Positions 52,332 to 60,326 of a stretch of 64,000 nucleotides of DNA are shown piece by piece. Position 1 is the first letter of the stretch. Every line of letters begins with the position of its first letter. The notes under the pieces are model-generated. The model had not been told where the DNA came from. It saw only the letters and a program-made list of their open reading frames with translations, and ran no database searches. The DNA is from Halococcus sediminicola (GTDB lineage Archaea; Halobacteriota; Halobacteria; Halobacteriales; Halococcaceae), in the NCBI RefSeq assembly GCF_000755245.1, contig NZ_BBMP01000022.1, positions 620,001 to 684,000 on the forward strand. Reading direction: 5' to 3'. Both the position numbers and the translations under genes were made by a program.

Positions 52332-52823
52332 TCACTCCTCGCCGGCGACGTCTTCCCAGAAATCGAGACGGTCGTCTTCCCGGAAGAACCCCGACAGCAC
52401 GCGCTCGTTTTCGTCGCCACCGGGCGGCGTGCCGGCGTAGACGCCGAGCGCGTCCGCGTCGGGATAGCCCACGACATCGGGTTCGTCCATCGTCGAGATC
52501 ACGAGATACCGAAGCAGCTCTTCGGCATCGTTGACGACGCGGTGGGCACTCTCTTCACCCGTGGGGAAGGCGACGTACGTGCCCGGTGCGAGATCGCGCT
52601 CCTCGTCGTTCACTCTGAGTGTTCCGGTACCGGCGAGGACGTACAGCGCCTCCTCGTTGCTCGTGTGGTAGTGATACGGCCACGCGCGCTCGCCGGCCGG
52701 GAGTTCATAGAGGCTACAGCCGATGTCCTCGCTGCCGGCGGCCGCCCCGAGCTGTCTGCGTCGGAAGCCAGTGTCGTCGGGTCCGATATCCTGCCACTCG
52801 ACGTCGGTTTCGTCGATGCGCAT
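52332..52823 (-). CDS. Cupin-domain protein
   Basis: A 163-residue protein with a single cupin barrel. Motif 1 is PYHYHTSNEEALYVLAG (residues near 48-64), with two His and a Glu as metal ligands, and motif 2 is PTGEESAHRVVN with a final His. Small-molecule dioxygenase, isomerase or binding protein; no substrate assigned. ATG at 52823 is used; the longer frame upstream is antisense to the promoter of the next gene. Confidence 0.88.
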   Translation of the reverse strand: MRIDETDVEWQDIGPDDTGFRRRQLGAAAGSEDIGCSLYELPAGERAWPYHYHTSNEEALYVLAGTGTLRVNDEERDLAPGTYVAFPTGEESAHRVVNDAEELLRYLVISTMDEPDVVGYPDADALGVYAGTPPGGDENERVLSGFFREDDRLDFWEDVAGEE

Positions 52824-52924
52824 CGGGCGATGGGAGGCGCGTCCGACGCATAGTCGTTGTCCCCGTATAGTGGTCCGCGCATGACCGGCCGAGGGGTTAT
52901 ACGCCCGGTCCTCACAGGAATGGC

Positions 52925-53554
52925 ATGCGACGCCGGGAAGCACTCGTCACGCTTGCGGCCGTCGGCACGACCGGCTGTCTCGGCGGCGTGCGCTCGTCGC
53001 TCGGTCTCGACGGCGACGAGCCTCCGAAACCCGTTTCACCCACCAAACCGCTCGGCCAGTACGACTGCCCGAAGTTCCAGAATCTGGACTTCGACGCCGT
53101 TACGCGCACGATCTGCTACCGCGAGGACGACGACGGGCCGAAGGCCATCACCTACACGGCCTCGAAACGGGAAGCACACCTCCCGCCGGACCTCGTCGAA
53201 TTCACGGTCAAGCGGGTCGGGTCGGGTGCGGCCTTCTACGTCACCTCTGGTGGTCTCGTGACCCGCCTCACCGAGGAGGGCTGGCGGCTCGTCGCACCCA
53301 CGAGCGGGGCGAGCGCCGACGAGGCCAACCCGGTCGCGCTCCGCTCTGGCGAGTCGTATACCTGGACTGTGGGAATCGGCGGCGAGGCCCCCAACGAGAA
53401 GGCCGCCGGCAACGTGCTCCGCCTCGGCGACGTCGGTCCCGGCGTCTACGCCTTCCGGGCGCGCGGGCGCGTCGACGACGGCATCACCGACGCCACGGAC
53501 ATCGACGTCGCCCACGCGATGCTGTTCACGGTGCGGAAACCGAGTGGAGAATAA
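52925..53554 (+). CDS. Tat-exported lipoprotein, unknown
   Basis: A 209-residue exported protein. The N-terminus MRRREALVTLAAVGTTGC has twin Arg and a lipobox-like TTGC, so Cys18 is probably lipid-anchored. The rest is beta-rich, starting with CPKFQNLDFD and ending in a domain that could be an Ig-like fold (GPGVYAFRARGRV). I do not recognise the family. ATG at 52925. Confidence 0.72.
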   Translation: MRRREALVTLAAVGTTGCLGGVRSSLGLDGDEPPKPVSPTKPLGQYDCPKFQNLDFDAVTRTICYREDDDGPKAITYTASKREAHLPPDLVEFTVKRVGSGAAFYVTSGGLVTRLTEEGWRLVAPTSGASADEANPVALRSGESYTWTVGIGGEAPNEKAAGNVLRLGDVGPGVYAFRARGRVDDGITDATDIDVAHAMLFTVRKPSGE

Positions 53555-53557
53555 ACA

Positions 53558-53725
53558 TCAGAATTCCGAGCGGTCGATGTCGAGTTCGTCCTGCAGGCCG
53601 GCGAGCGCGTCGTCGTCTGCGAGTTCGCTGAGTCGTTCGCGGAGATGTTCGCGGCAGAGGCCGACTTTCAGAGAATCCTTTTCGACGGCGACGGCGGCCT
53701 CGCGGTCGCAGTAGTGACACTGCAT
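53558..53725 (-). CDS. Small CxxC protein (55 aa, DUF6757-like)
   Basis: A 55-residue protein: MQCHYCDREAAVAVEKDSLK, then VGLCREHLRERLSELADDDA and an acidic tail. The CxxC plus Cys-x2-His pattern suggests a small zinc site. It belongs to a widely kept haloarchaeal family that I believe is DUF6757. ATG at 53725, TGA at 53558-53560. Convergent with the lipoprotein gene with a 3-base gap. Confidence 0.82.
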   Translation of the reverse strand: MQCHYCDREAAVAVEKDSLKVGLCREHLRERLSELADDDALAGLQDELDIDRSEF

Positions 53726-53802
53726 CAGCCGTGTTTGGGGGCGACGGGCATTGAACCCTCCGCTATCCTGTTAGCGAGAGTGCCTTTCGGCCGGCGGTCG
53801 GT

Positions 53803-54606
53803 TCACGACCGGACTTCCGCGAGCGACGCCGACAGCCGCTCGTCGAACGCGCCGTATTCCTCAACGTCGAGTCCGGCACGGCCGAGGGTGTCGTCGTGGG
53901 CGTCGCTGCCGCCGGTCGCGAGCAATCCATACTGTTCGATTGCGCGCTCCACAGGCGAGCAATCGACCGAGCGGCCGTAGTCGTAGTGGCGCTCGACGGC
54001 ATCGACGTGTGGCGATTCGGTGAGCGCGAGCGCGCTCTCGGGGTCGCCGTAGCGAAGCGGGTGGGCGAGCGAGACCACGCCACACGACTCGGCGAGAAGG
54101 GCGGCCCCGCGCTCGAAGGTTGGGAGGTCACGGGCGACGAAACACGGGCAGTCGTTGCCGATGACGTCGGCGAACGCTTCCTGATAATCGTAGTCCGTGC
54201 TGTCGGCGATGGCACGGGCGATGTGCGGGCGGCCGATGCCCTCGGTCGATTCGAGCGCGAGATCGCAGTCGAGGCGCTCCTCCACGCAATCGATGATGGC
54301 TCGCCCGCGCTCGATGCGATCCTTTTGGAGGCGATCGAGTTCCGTGCGGAAGTCGCTGGTCGGTTCCACGCCGTAGCCCAACAGGTCGACCTGCCCGCTC
54401 CCGGTCTCGACGCGGAGTTCGATGCCGTGAACCACCGCTATTCCGTCGCAGTCGTCGGTCGGCGCGTCGAGAGCGGGGTGGAGGCGTTCGTGGTCGGTGA
54501 TAGCGACCACCTCGACGCCGGCCGTATGGGCCGCTGCGGGGACCTCGGCGAGTTGCATCGTCCCATCGGAGTTCGTCGTGTGGACGTGGAGGTCGGCGAC
54601 GGGCAT
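53803..54606 (-). CDS. PHP-domain phosphoesterase
   Basis: A 267-residue PHP (polymerase and histidinol phosphatase) protein. Metal-binding residues are seen in DLHVHTTNSDGT (His7, His9, Asp), AITDHE, VVHGIELRV, SLAHPLR and GSDAHDD (the last three His/Asp pairs). Related to YciV/RNase AM-type exonucleases that act on nucleoside 3',5'-bisphosphates or short RNA. ATG at 54606 is the natural beginning. Confidence 0.9.
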   Translation of the reverse strand: MPVADLHVHTTNSDGTMQLAEVPAAAHTAGVEVVAITDHERLHPALDAPTDDCDGIAVVHGIELRVETGSGQVDLLGYGVEPTSDFRTELDRLQKDRIERGRAIIDCVEERLDCDLALESTEGIGRPHIARAIADSTDYDYQEAFADVIGNDCPCFVARDLPTFERGAALLAESCGVVSLAHPLRYGDPESALALTESPHVDAVERHYDYGRSVDCSPVERAIEQYGLLATGGSDAHDDTLGRAGLDVEEYGAFDERLSASLAEVRS

Positions 54607-54703
54607 GCTCGCCAAAAACGGGCCGCGGATAAGTCCGTTCTGGGCGATACGGTTCCCTAGATGAACTATTAGGTTCGGGGCAGAGTCTCCAGACAACGTT
54701 TAT

Positions 54704-54718
54704 GATGGTTCGACCATC
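54704..54718. promoter_or_regulatory. Palindrome at the start site of the 54729 gene
   Basis: GATGGT-TCG-ACCATC, a perfect 6+3+6 repeat, lies between the TATA-like GTTTATGA (54698-54705) and the ATG at 54729, so it covers the transcription start region. Confidence 0.45.
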
Positions 54719-54728
54719 CTCATCGACC

Positions 54729-55016
54729 ATGCGGTTCATGACCGATATCGACGAGCGGCTCGATGCACACAGCTATCCCGCCACGACCGGCGAACTCATC
54801 GACGCCCACGGCGACCTCGAACTCGCGCTACCGAACGGGACCGAGACCCTCGGCGACGCACTCGGTCGGGTGGAGTCCACGACCTTCGAGACGGCCGAGG
54901 AGGCACGGCTCACGGCCTACAGCGCACTCGGCGAGGAAGCGATCGGTCGCAAGCACTACTCCGACCGCGACCCGACGGCGCTCGGCGTCGAGGGTCACGA
55001 ACCGGTCTCGCTCTGA
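54729..55016 (+). CDS. Small DUF5789-like protein
   Basis: A 95-residue acidic protein of a haloarchaeal family that I believe is DUF5789: SYPATTGELIDAHGDLELALPNG (residues about 15-37), then an SDRDP segment (KHYSDRDPTALG) and a C-terminal EPVSL. Function unknown. ATG at 54729 is chosen because the TATA-like stretch at 54698-54705 is about 27 bases away; the ATG at 54738 is an alternative. Ends 1 base from the convergent DUF5784-like gene. Confidence 0.78.
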   Translation: MRFMTDIDERLDAHSYPATTGELIDAHGDLELALPNGTETLGDALGRVESTTFETAEEARLTAYSALGEEAIGRKHYSDRDPTALGVEGHEPVSL

Positions 55017-55017
55017 A

Positions 55018-56016
55018 TCACGGATCGATGCCGACCGCGGCGAGGTCGAGCGCCACCTCGCCATCACAGTAGCCCGCAATGGAGCCGTCCGGTCGCGCAC
55101 GGAAGACGACCGCCGGGCGGTGGCCCACCGCCGACCGTTCGCCGGCGAGGGCGGCCCATTCGTCGTCGCGGAAGGAACTACAATCGACGAACAGTATGGT
55201 TTCGGGATGGGCGGCGAGCTGACCGTCGGTCTTCGAGCGCGCCGTCTCGCGGGCGGCCGCGGTCGGCGTGTCGGCGGCCCGGCCGGTCGGGCGGCCCGGT
55301 CGCGTGACCTCGACGAGCGCGCTCTCGCCGTTTTTCGTCGCCCGGAAATCGAGCGCGTAGCCCGAGTCCATCTCGATTTCGGGTTCCGGGGCGTAGCCGG
55401 CGTCGGCGAGGACTTTCGCGGCGTTGAACTCGCCCATCGTCGCGCTCATGCGGGTGCTGTCGACGTGTTCGCTAGTGCCGAGTTTCGCGGCCATCGTGTA
55501 GCGCTCGTCGTCGAAGACGCCTGTCGAGAGGAAGCGCTCGTAGAAGGCGAGTGCGTCGTCGCGGTCGGCGTCGGGAAAGCCCGCGGCGTGGTCGGCGAAG
55601 AAGGCCCGCGAACTCCGGCGACCGTCCTTCGAGAAGAGCACGGGAAGGAAGAACCACGCGAGATGTCGATAGCGAGCGAGCCACGGGTCCTGGAGTTCGA
55701 GTTCGGCGAGCAGTTCGCGCTGTGCCCAGCGCGCGACCGGATAGGCCACCTCGTCGAAACTGTATTTGTCGGTGCGCCAGAGCGCTTCCGGGGTCTGGGT
55801 GTTGCCGAGCCAGTAGGCGTCGTCGCCCCAGACGAAGAGCGCGCGGTCGCCGTTGTCCATTTCGAGCCGTCGAGCGTCGTAGCCACCGGGCGGTTTGAAC
55901 CACGGGGTGGTGAGCCGCGCGCCGATGGTGGCGTCGAGCGGCTCGTAGAGGTCCCGTCGCAGGCGAGCGCCGTCCCAGTGCTCGTGCGACAGACGGAAGC
56001 GAAGCGGTCCAGCCAC
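55018..56016 (-). CDS. Conserved haloarchaeal protein, possible nuclease fold
   Basis: A 332-residue protein of a conserved haloarchaeal family (possibly DUF5784). The C-terminal third reads DFRATKNGESALVEVTRPGRP, then QLAAHPETILFVDCSSF; an Asp followed by Glu-Val-Thr resembles a PD-(D/E)XK nuclease core, but the catalytic Lys is not obvious. Start is GTG at 56016, with a TATA-like GGATAAACG about 26 bases upstream. It is divergent from the small gene at 56138. Confidence 0.75.
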   Translation of the reverse strand: MAGPLRFRLSHEHWDGARLRRDLYEPLDATIGARLTTPWFKPPGGYDARRLEMDNGDRALFVWGDDAYWLGNTQTPEALWRTDKYSFDEVAYPVARWAQRELLAELELQDPWLARYRHLAWFFLPVLFSKDGRRSSRAFFADHAAGFPDADRDDALAFYERFLSTGVFDDERYTMAAKLGTSEHVDSTRMSATMGEFNAAKVLADAGYAPEPEIEMDSGYALDFRATKNGESALVEVTRPGRPTGRAADTPTAAARETARSKTDGQLAAHPETILFVDCSSFRDDEWAALAGERSAVGHRPAVVFRARPDGSIAGYCDGEVALDLAAVGIDP

Positions 56017-56092
56017 GCTCTTTGTCGGCGTTCCGGGCGTTTATCCGTGTCGATAGCGCCGTTCGGCGGCGATTCACCCGAATCCGAACCAC

Positions 56093-56128
56093 CGATACAT
56101 TCATGGTCGTGAATGAACAATCGTATCG
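56093..56128. repeat. Nested inverted repeats between divergent genes
   Basis: CATTCA (56098-56103)/TGAATG (56110-56115) lie inside CGATAC (56093-56098)/GTATCG (56123-56128). Both pairs are perfect. The region between the 55018-56016 gene and the 56138 gene could hold a shared operator. Confidence 0.45.
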
Positions 56129-56137
56129 TGTATCACT

Positions 56138-56308
56138 ATGTCAATGGGTGCCTATGACGCGGCCGAACACCAGCGCCGTGAGGAGAAAGCGAGTGCGGTC
56201 GATACGAGCAGTGACGACGACCGCACCGACTACGAGGGAACCGTTGAGTACGACATCACGGACGCCGAGGACCTCCTCGCACAGTTCCGCGAGATCAAAT
56301 CGCGGTAG
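56138..56308 (+). CDS. Small DUF5786-like protein (56 aa)
   Basis: A 56-residue acidic protein starting MSMGAYDAAEHQRREEK and ending AEDLLAQFREIKSR. It matches a small conserved haloarchaeal family that I believe is DUF5786; function unknown. ATG at 56138. Its last 14 bases overlap the end of the convergent membrane protein gene. Confidence 0.83.
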   Translation: MSMGAYDAAEHQRREEKASAVDTSSDDDRTDYEGTVEYDITDAEDLLAQFREIKSR

Positions 56309-57020
56309 CGCCCGCGCTGCCCTCCCCGCCTCGCCACAGCAACCACATCGAGACGCACGTCACCACGAGCACCGCCGCGACGTGGGCGAGCAACACCGCG
56401 AGGAGTACCGGGAAGTCGAGCACGAACGGCACCAGTAGCAGTTGGAGTAGGCCGAACGCGATGGTCTCGGCGTCGGCCCGGAGGAAGGTCCTCGTCGTTG
56501 CGGCGTCGAACGTGTAGCGATAGGAGCGCCAGACCGCCGTGACGGTCGCCCACCACCCAGTACCGATGCGATAGCAGACGTCCCAGAGCACGAGGAGGAG
56601 GAAGTAGACGACCAAGACCGGTGGATTCGGCCCGAGCAGGCGGTCGAGAAACGGTGCGCGCCCGGTCGCGGGGTTGGGCACGAACAGGTAGGTAAGCATC
56701 GCGCTGAAGGCGAGCACGGCGAGGACGACCTCCATGTTCGAGCCGAAGAGCAGGCGGCGGTAGGCTCCCGGCATCTCGACGCTGCGGATGCGCCGGGCGA
56801 CACGGACCATCTCGATCGAGCCGATGCCGGCGACGAAGACGGCCGCGCTCCCCGCGAGCGCGACGTTCCAGAGGTCGTAGTACCACGCGAGGACGACCAC
56901 GCCTACCTCGAAGATACCGAGTTGAATGGCGAGCGCGAGCGTCGTCGAGACGTGAATGCCCGGAAGCGCGCCGACGATGCTCTCGTAGGTCCACGTCTCG
57001 CCGAACTCGGGACCCGCCAT
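56295..57020 (-). CDS. Six-helix membrane protein, unknown
   Basis: A 241-residue integral membrane protein with about six helices (near 26-46, 54-70, 92-110, 130-150, 180-210 and 212-232). I recognise only a conserved haloarchaeal family. ATG at 57020 overlaps the TGA of the upstream SDR gene (ATGA), so the two proteins are translated together. Confidence 0.75.
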   Translation of the reverse strand: MAGPEFGETWTYESIVGALPGIHVSTTLALAIQLGIFEVGVVVLAWYYDLWNVALAGSAAVFVAGIGSIEMVRVARRIRSVEMPGAYRRLLFGSNMEVVLAVLAFSAMLTYLFVPNPATGRAPFLDRLLGPNPPVLVVYFLLLVLWDVCYRIGTGWWATVTAVWRSYRYTFDAATTRTFLRADAETIAFGLLQLLLVPFVLDFPVLLAVLLAHVAAVLVVTCVSMWLLWRGGEGSAGATAI

Positions 57021-57946
57021 CAGTCGGCCCGCACGCGCGCCGTGAGGCGTTCGGGGTCGGGTTCAGGGGCCTTCCCGAACGCGCGCTCGACGGCCGTCTC
57101 GAAGTCGGTGCGCTCGAAGGGGAGCAGCTCCTCGATGCGCTCGTCGGTGACGACGACGCGGTTCTTCAATCCGAGAATCAGCGGGCGAGCGACCGATTTG
57201 GGAACGTCGGTGACGAGGTCGACCCAGTACGTCGAGAGACTCGGCGAGAGCACCGGAACGGGGATGATGTACAGGGGCCGGCCCGCGACCGCGGCCGTGC
57301 GCCGGAGCAACTGCTGGTAGGTGAGCACCTCCGGCCCGCCGATCTCGTACGTTTTTCCTGCGGTTTCGGACACGTCGAGCACGCCGACAAGATAGGTCAC
57401 GACGTCCGCGATGGCGATGGGTTGGCACTCGGTGCGTACCCACTGTGGAGTAACCATCACCGGCAGGCGGTGGACCAGTTGGTCGATCATGTTGAAACTC
57501 GACGAGCCGTCGCCGACGATGATGGCCGCTCGAAGCGTCGTGAGGTCGAACTCGCCCCGTTCGAGGATGGTCTCGACCTCGCGGCGCGACTGGAGGTGTT
57601 TCGAGAGGCGCTCGCGCGTCTCGCCAAGCCCGCCGAGATAGACGACCCGCTCGATGCCGGACTCGCTCGCCGCGCGCTGGAAGTTGTGGGCGGCCTTCCG
57701 GTCGCGGGCGGCGAAATCGGTGCCCGACCCCATCGAGTGGATGAGGTAGTAGGCGCTCTCGATGTCGTCGAGGGCGTGCTCGAAACTGCCGGGGTCGAGG
57801 ATGTCGCCTTCCCTCACTTCCTCGGCCGGCCCGTCGTAGTCGTCGGCGTCGCGGGTGAGCACGACGACCTCGTGGCCCGCCGTGAGGAGGGCGGGCACGA
57901 GCCGACTGCCCACGAAGCCCGTCGCACCGGTGACCAGAACGCGCAT
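57020..57946 (-). CDS. Atypical SDR, NAD(P)H-binding (NDUFA9-like)
   Basis: A 308-residue atypical short-chain dehydrogenase. NAD(P)-binding is TGATGFVGSRL, and AYYLIHSMG and VVYLGGLG follow; the classical Tyr-x3-Lys is absent, as in NDUFA9-like and nucleoside-diphosphate-sugar epimerase-like subgroups. Likely a redox-sensing or lipid-modifying protein rather than a classical dehydrogenase. ATG at 57946; shares a four-base overlap with the membrane protein gene. Confidence 0.85.
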   Translation of the reverse strand: MRVLVTGATGFVGSRLVPALLTAGHEVVVLTRDADDYDGPAEEVREGDILDPGSFEHALDDIESAYYLIHSMGSGTDFAARDRKAAHNFQRAASESGIERVVYLGGLGETRERLSKHLQSRREVETILERGEFDLTTLRAAIIVGDGSSSFNMIDQLVHRLPVMVTPQWVRTECQPIAIADVVTYLVGVLDVSETAGKTYEIGGPEVLTYQQLLRRTAAVAGRPLYIIPVPVLSPSLSTYWVDLVTDVPKSVARPLILGLKNRVVVTDERIEELLPFERTDFETAVERAFGKAPEPDPERLTARVRAD

Positions 57947-58182
57947 GTGACGTCGAGTAGCGGACGGGTCATAAGTTCACGCTCGGCGGTAGCGAACGCA
58001 CCGCGCGAATCGGCTGGGGAGGCGTGTGGGCGGTTGCGGGGCGGTGGCGGTCTCTCGCTTGATGCAGGACTCGTGCTGTGCCAAGTAGCGGTTGCTGCCG
58101 ACCAACTCAATCACAAGCAGGCTGCTCCACGGTCACGACACTGTCGAGAAAGGGCTATCCGCCCTCGAACCCGTTCGTGGAC
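57947..58182. other. Intergenic region (236 bases)
   Basis: No convincing gene. GC-rich first half with CGCGCGAATCGGCTGGGGAG-like text, then GTCGGCAGCAACCGC-type sequence on the other strand. I have a recollection, not a match I can show, that such text recurs between haloarchaeal genes. Confidence 0.4.
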
Positions 58183-58392
58183 ATGGCCACCGAGTCGTGT
58201 GACGGCTGCGGGCGTGCGGTGCAGATCGCTGGTGGGGTCGCCAACCTCTGGACGTTCGGCGGCGATAGAGGTGAAGGCCTCACGCTCGAATTCGAGGACG
58301 GCTCGGAGCGTTTCCTCTGCTACGACTGTATCGAGGAACTTCCCGAGAACCCCTGTGCGGACGATGTCACAGCCCTCGACGAGCGCGTGTAG
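58183..58392 (+). CDS. Small zinc-ribbon protein (69 aa)
   Basis: A 69-residue protein: CDGCGRAVQIAGGVANLWTFGG (Cys6, Cys9) and FLCYDCIEELPENPC (Cys46, Cys49), two CxxC pairs that should hold zinc. Conserved in haloarchaea, function unknown. ATG at 58183 is chosen because the longer frame upstream runs through the intergenic region. The Fe-S helicase gene follows 71 bases later. Confidence 0.82.
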   Translation: MATESCDGCGRAVQIAGGVANLWTFGGDRGEGLTLEFEDGSERFLCYDCIEELPENPCADDVTALDERV

Positions 58393-58463
58393 CGTCCTCG
58401 GTACGTGTTCTGCGAGCGCCCGTCGCTCGGAGGATTTACGTGCCGGGCGGCGGTTCTCTCCTT

Positions 58464-60194
58464 GTGAACCCCGCGCGGCTCGAAGCCGAATTTCCCGCCC
58501 CCTCCTACCGCGGGAACCAGCAGCAGGCCCTCGGGAAAATCGGCGAGGCGTTCGCGGCGGGCAACGACGTCGTGCTCGTGCGCGCGCCGACCGGTTCCGG
58601 GAAATCCCTTCTCGCCCGCGCCATCGCTGGCTGTGCGCGCCGACCCGACGAAGCCGACCCGCAGGACGCCATCGGGGCGTACTACACCACCCCCCAAGTG
58701 TCCCAGCTCGACGACGTCGCCGCCGACTCCCTCCTCTCGGATTTGCAGGTGATTCGGGGAAAGCGCAACTACTCGTGTCTCCTCCCCGGTGAAACCGACA
58801 CACCCGTCGACCGCGCGCCGTGTGCGCGCGAGACCGGCTTCGACTGTGAAATACGCCATCGCTGTCCGTACTTCTCCGATCGGACCATCGCCGCCAACCG
58901 CTCGATCGCCGCGATGACGCTCGCCTACTTCATGCAGACCGCCGGCTCGGACGCCTTCGGTCGGCGCGACGTGGTCGTCGTCGACGAGGCGCACGGACTC
59001 GCCGAGTGGGCCGAGATGTACGCGACCATCGACCTCCGACCGCGGACGGTACCGGTCTGGGACGAGGTCTCGATACCTGACATCGACGGCGTGGAGGCGG
59101 CGGCGCGTTTCGCCGACCGACTCGTCGACGTCTGTACGCGCCGAAAGGATACCTTGGTGGGGGCGAAGGAACTCTCGATCGCCGAAGTCACCGAGCGCGA
59201 CCGCCTGCAGGAACTCATCTCGAATCTGAAGTGGTTCGTCTCGGACTATCGGAACCCGCAGAGTGCGAGCACGTGGGTCGTCGACGGCGAGGGGGAGGGC
59301 AGTCCCGTGACCATCAAGCCGCTGAACCCCGAGCGGTATCTCAAACACACCGTCTGGGACAGAGGCAACAAGTTCGCGCTGTTGTCGGCGACGATGCTGG
59401 ACAAGGAGGGCTTTTGTCGCGGCGTGGGACTCGACCCTGATGCAACGGCGCTGGTCGACGTTTCGCACACCTTTCCGGTCGAGAACCGGCCGCTCTACGA
59501 CGTCACCCAAGGAAAGATGACCTACGAGCAGCGTGAGGAAACCGTCCCCAAAGTCGCCCGGCTGCTCGTCCGCTTGCTGGCGAAACACACGGACGAGAAG
59601 GGGATCGTTCACGCTCACTCCTACGCGATCGCGGAGGCGCTCGTCGACCGACTTCGGGAGTTCGGCGTCGACGGGCGCATCAGGACTCACGACCGCGAGA
59701 ACCGAGATAGCCAGTTGGCGTCGTGGCTTGCGACCGATGACCCCGAACTGTTCGTCTCGGTGAAGATGGAGGAGGCGCTCGATCTGGAGGGCGATCTCGC
59801 GCGCTGGCAGGTGCTCTGTAAGGCTCCCTATCCCAACACGCGCGATTCGCGCGTCGCCCGCCGTCTCGAAGAGGGTCAGTGGGGTTGGTACTACCGTACG
59901 GCCCTCAAAACGGTGATTCAGGCCTGCGGTCGCGTCGTGCGCTCGCCCGACGACTATGGACGGACGTATCTCGCCGATGCGAGCCTGCTCGACCTGTTCG
60001 AGCGGTCCCGCAGTGCGATGCCCGACTGGTTCGCCGCGCAGGTCGAGCGGATGACCCGTCCGCAGCTACCGGATTTCGACCCGAGCGCCGCCGGCGGGTC
60101 GTCGAGCACACCCCCGTCGCGGACCGACCGACGCGAGCGCTCGCGGCGCAATCCCGATAACCACCCGCTCGCCGACGTCTGGGGTACGGACTGA
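58464..60194 (+). CDS. Fe-S DNA helicase (XPD/DinG-like)
   Basis: A 576-residue superfamily 2 helicase of the XPD/Rad3/DinG group. Walker A is APTGSGKSL (near residue 41), motif II VVVVDEAHGL (DEAH near 174) and the four cluster cysteines are Cys105, Cys120, Cys128 and Cys134. Motif V/VI parts are AYAIAEALVDRLREF and VIQACGRVVRSPDDYG. It acts in DNA repair, perhaps nucleotide excision. GTG at 58464 (MNPARLEAEFPAP) is used; GTG at 58440 is the longer form. The C-terminal 55 residues are disordered and polar. Confidence 0.92.
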   Translation: MNPARLEAEFPAPSYRGNQQQALGKIGEAFAAGNDVVLVRAPTGSGKSLLARAIAGCARRPDEADPQDAIGAYYTTPQVSQLDDVAADSLLSDLQVIRGKRNYSCLLPGETDTPVDRAPCARETGFDCEIRHRCPYFSDRTIAANRSIAAMTLAYFMQTAGSDAFGRRDVVVVDEAHGLAEWAEMYATIDLRPRTVPVWDEVSIPDIDGVEAAARFADRLVDVCTRRKDTLVGAKELSIAEVTERDRLQELISNLKWFVSDYRNPQSASTWVVDGEGEGSPVTIKPLNPERYLKHTVWDRGNKFALLSATMLDKEGFCRGVGLDPDATALVDVSHTFPVENRPLYDVTQGKMTYEQREETVPKVARLLVRLLAKHTDEKGIVHAHSYAIAEALVDRLREFGVDGRIRTHDRENRDSQLASWLATDDPELFVSVKMEEALDLEGDLARWQVLCKAPYPNTRDSRVARRLEEGQWGWYYRTALKTVIQACGRVVRSPDDYGRTYLADASLLDLFERSRSAMPDWFAAQVERMTRPQLPDFDPSAAGGSSSTPPSRTDRRERSRRNPDNHPLADVWGTD

Positions 60195-60326
60195 GAGACG
60201 GCCTGAAAAACAGTCACGTGGCGGGAGTCGGATGGAACCTTGTGAAACGACACATCGTACGTTATCATAGGTCGATATTGAATAGTCTCCGAAACATTCA
60301 TCGTTATATCGGGTGGATCGGAGTCC

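Noticed and set aside
53734-53775. tRNA-like 3' fragment on the minus strand (GGGTTCAATGCCC, then CGCCCCCA) near a small hairpin CGCTA-ACAGGA-TAGCG
   Set aside because: A T-arm-like stretch is visible, but only three T-stem pairs form, no matching 5' acceptor strand exists nearby and no integrase is present. It might be a remnant, but it cannot be called a tRNA or att site.
57980-58140. Possible recurring intergenic element of haloarchaea
   Set aside because: Only a recollection of similar text; no second copy is present in this window to prove it.
57422-58792. A 456-codon plus-strand frame crossing the 57020 and 58464 gene regions
   Set aside because: It is antisense to the SDR gene, crosses non-coding sequence and then overlaps the helicase gene out of frame; no domain is visible.
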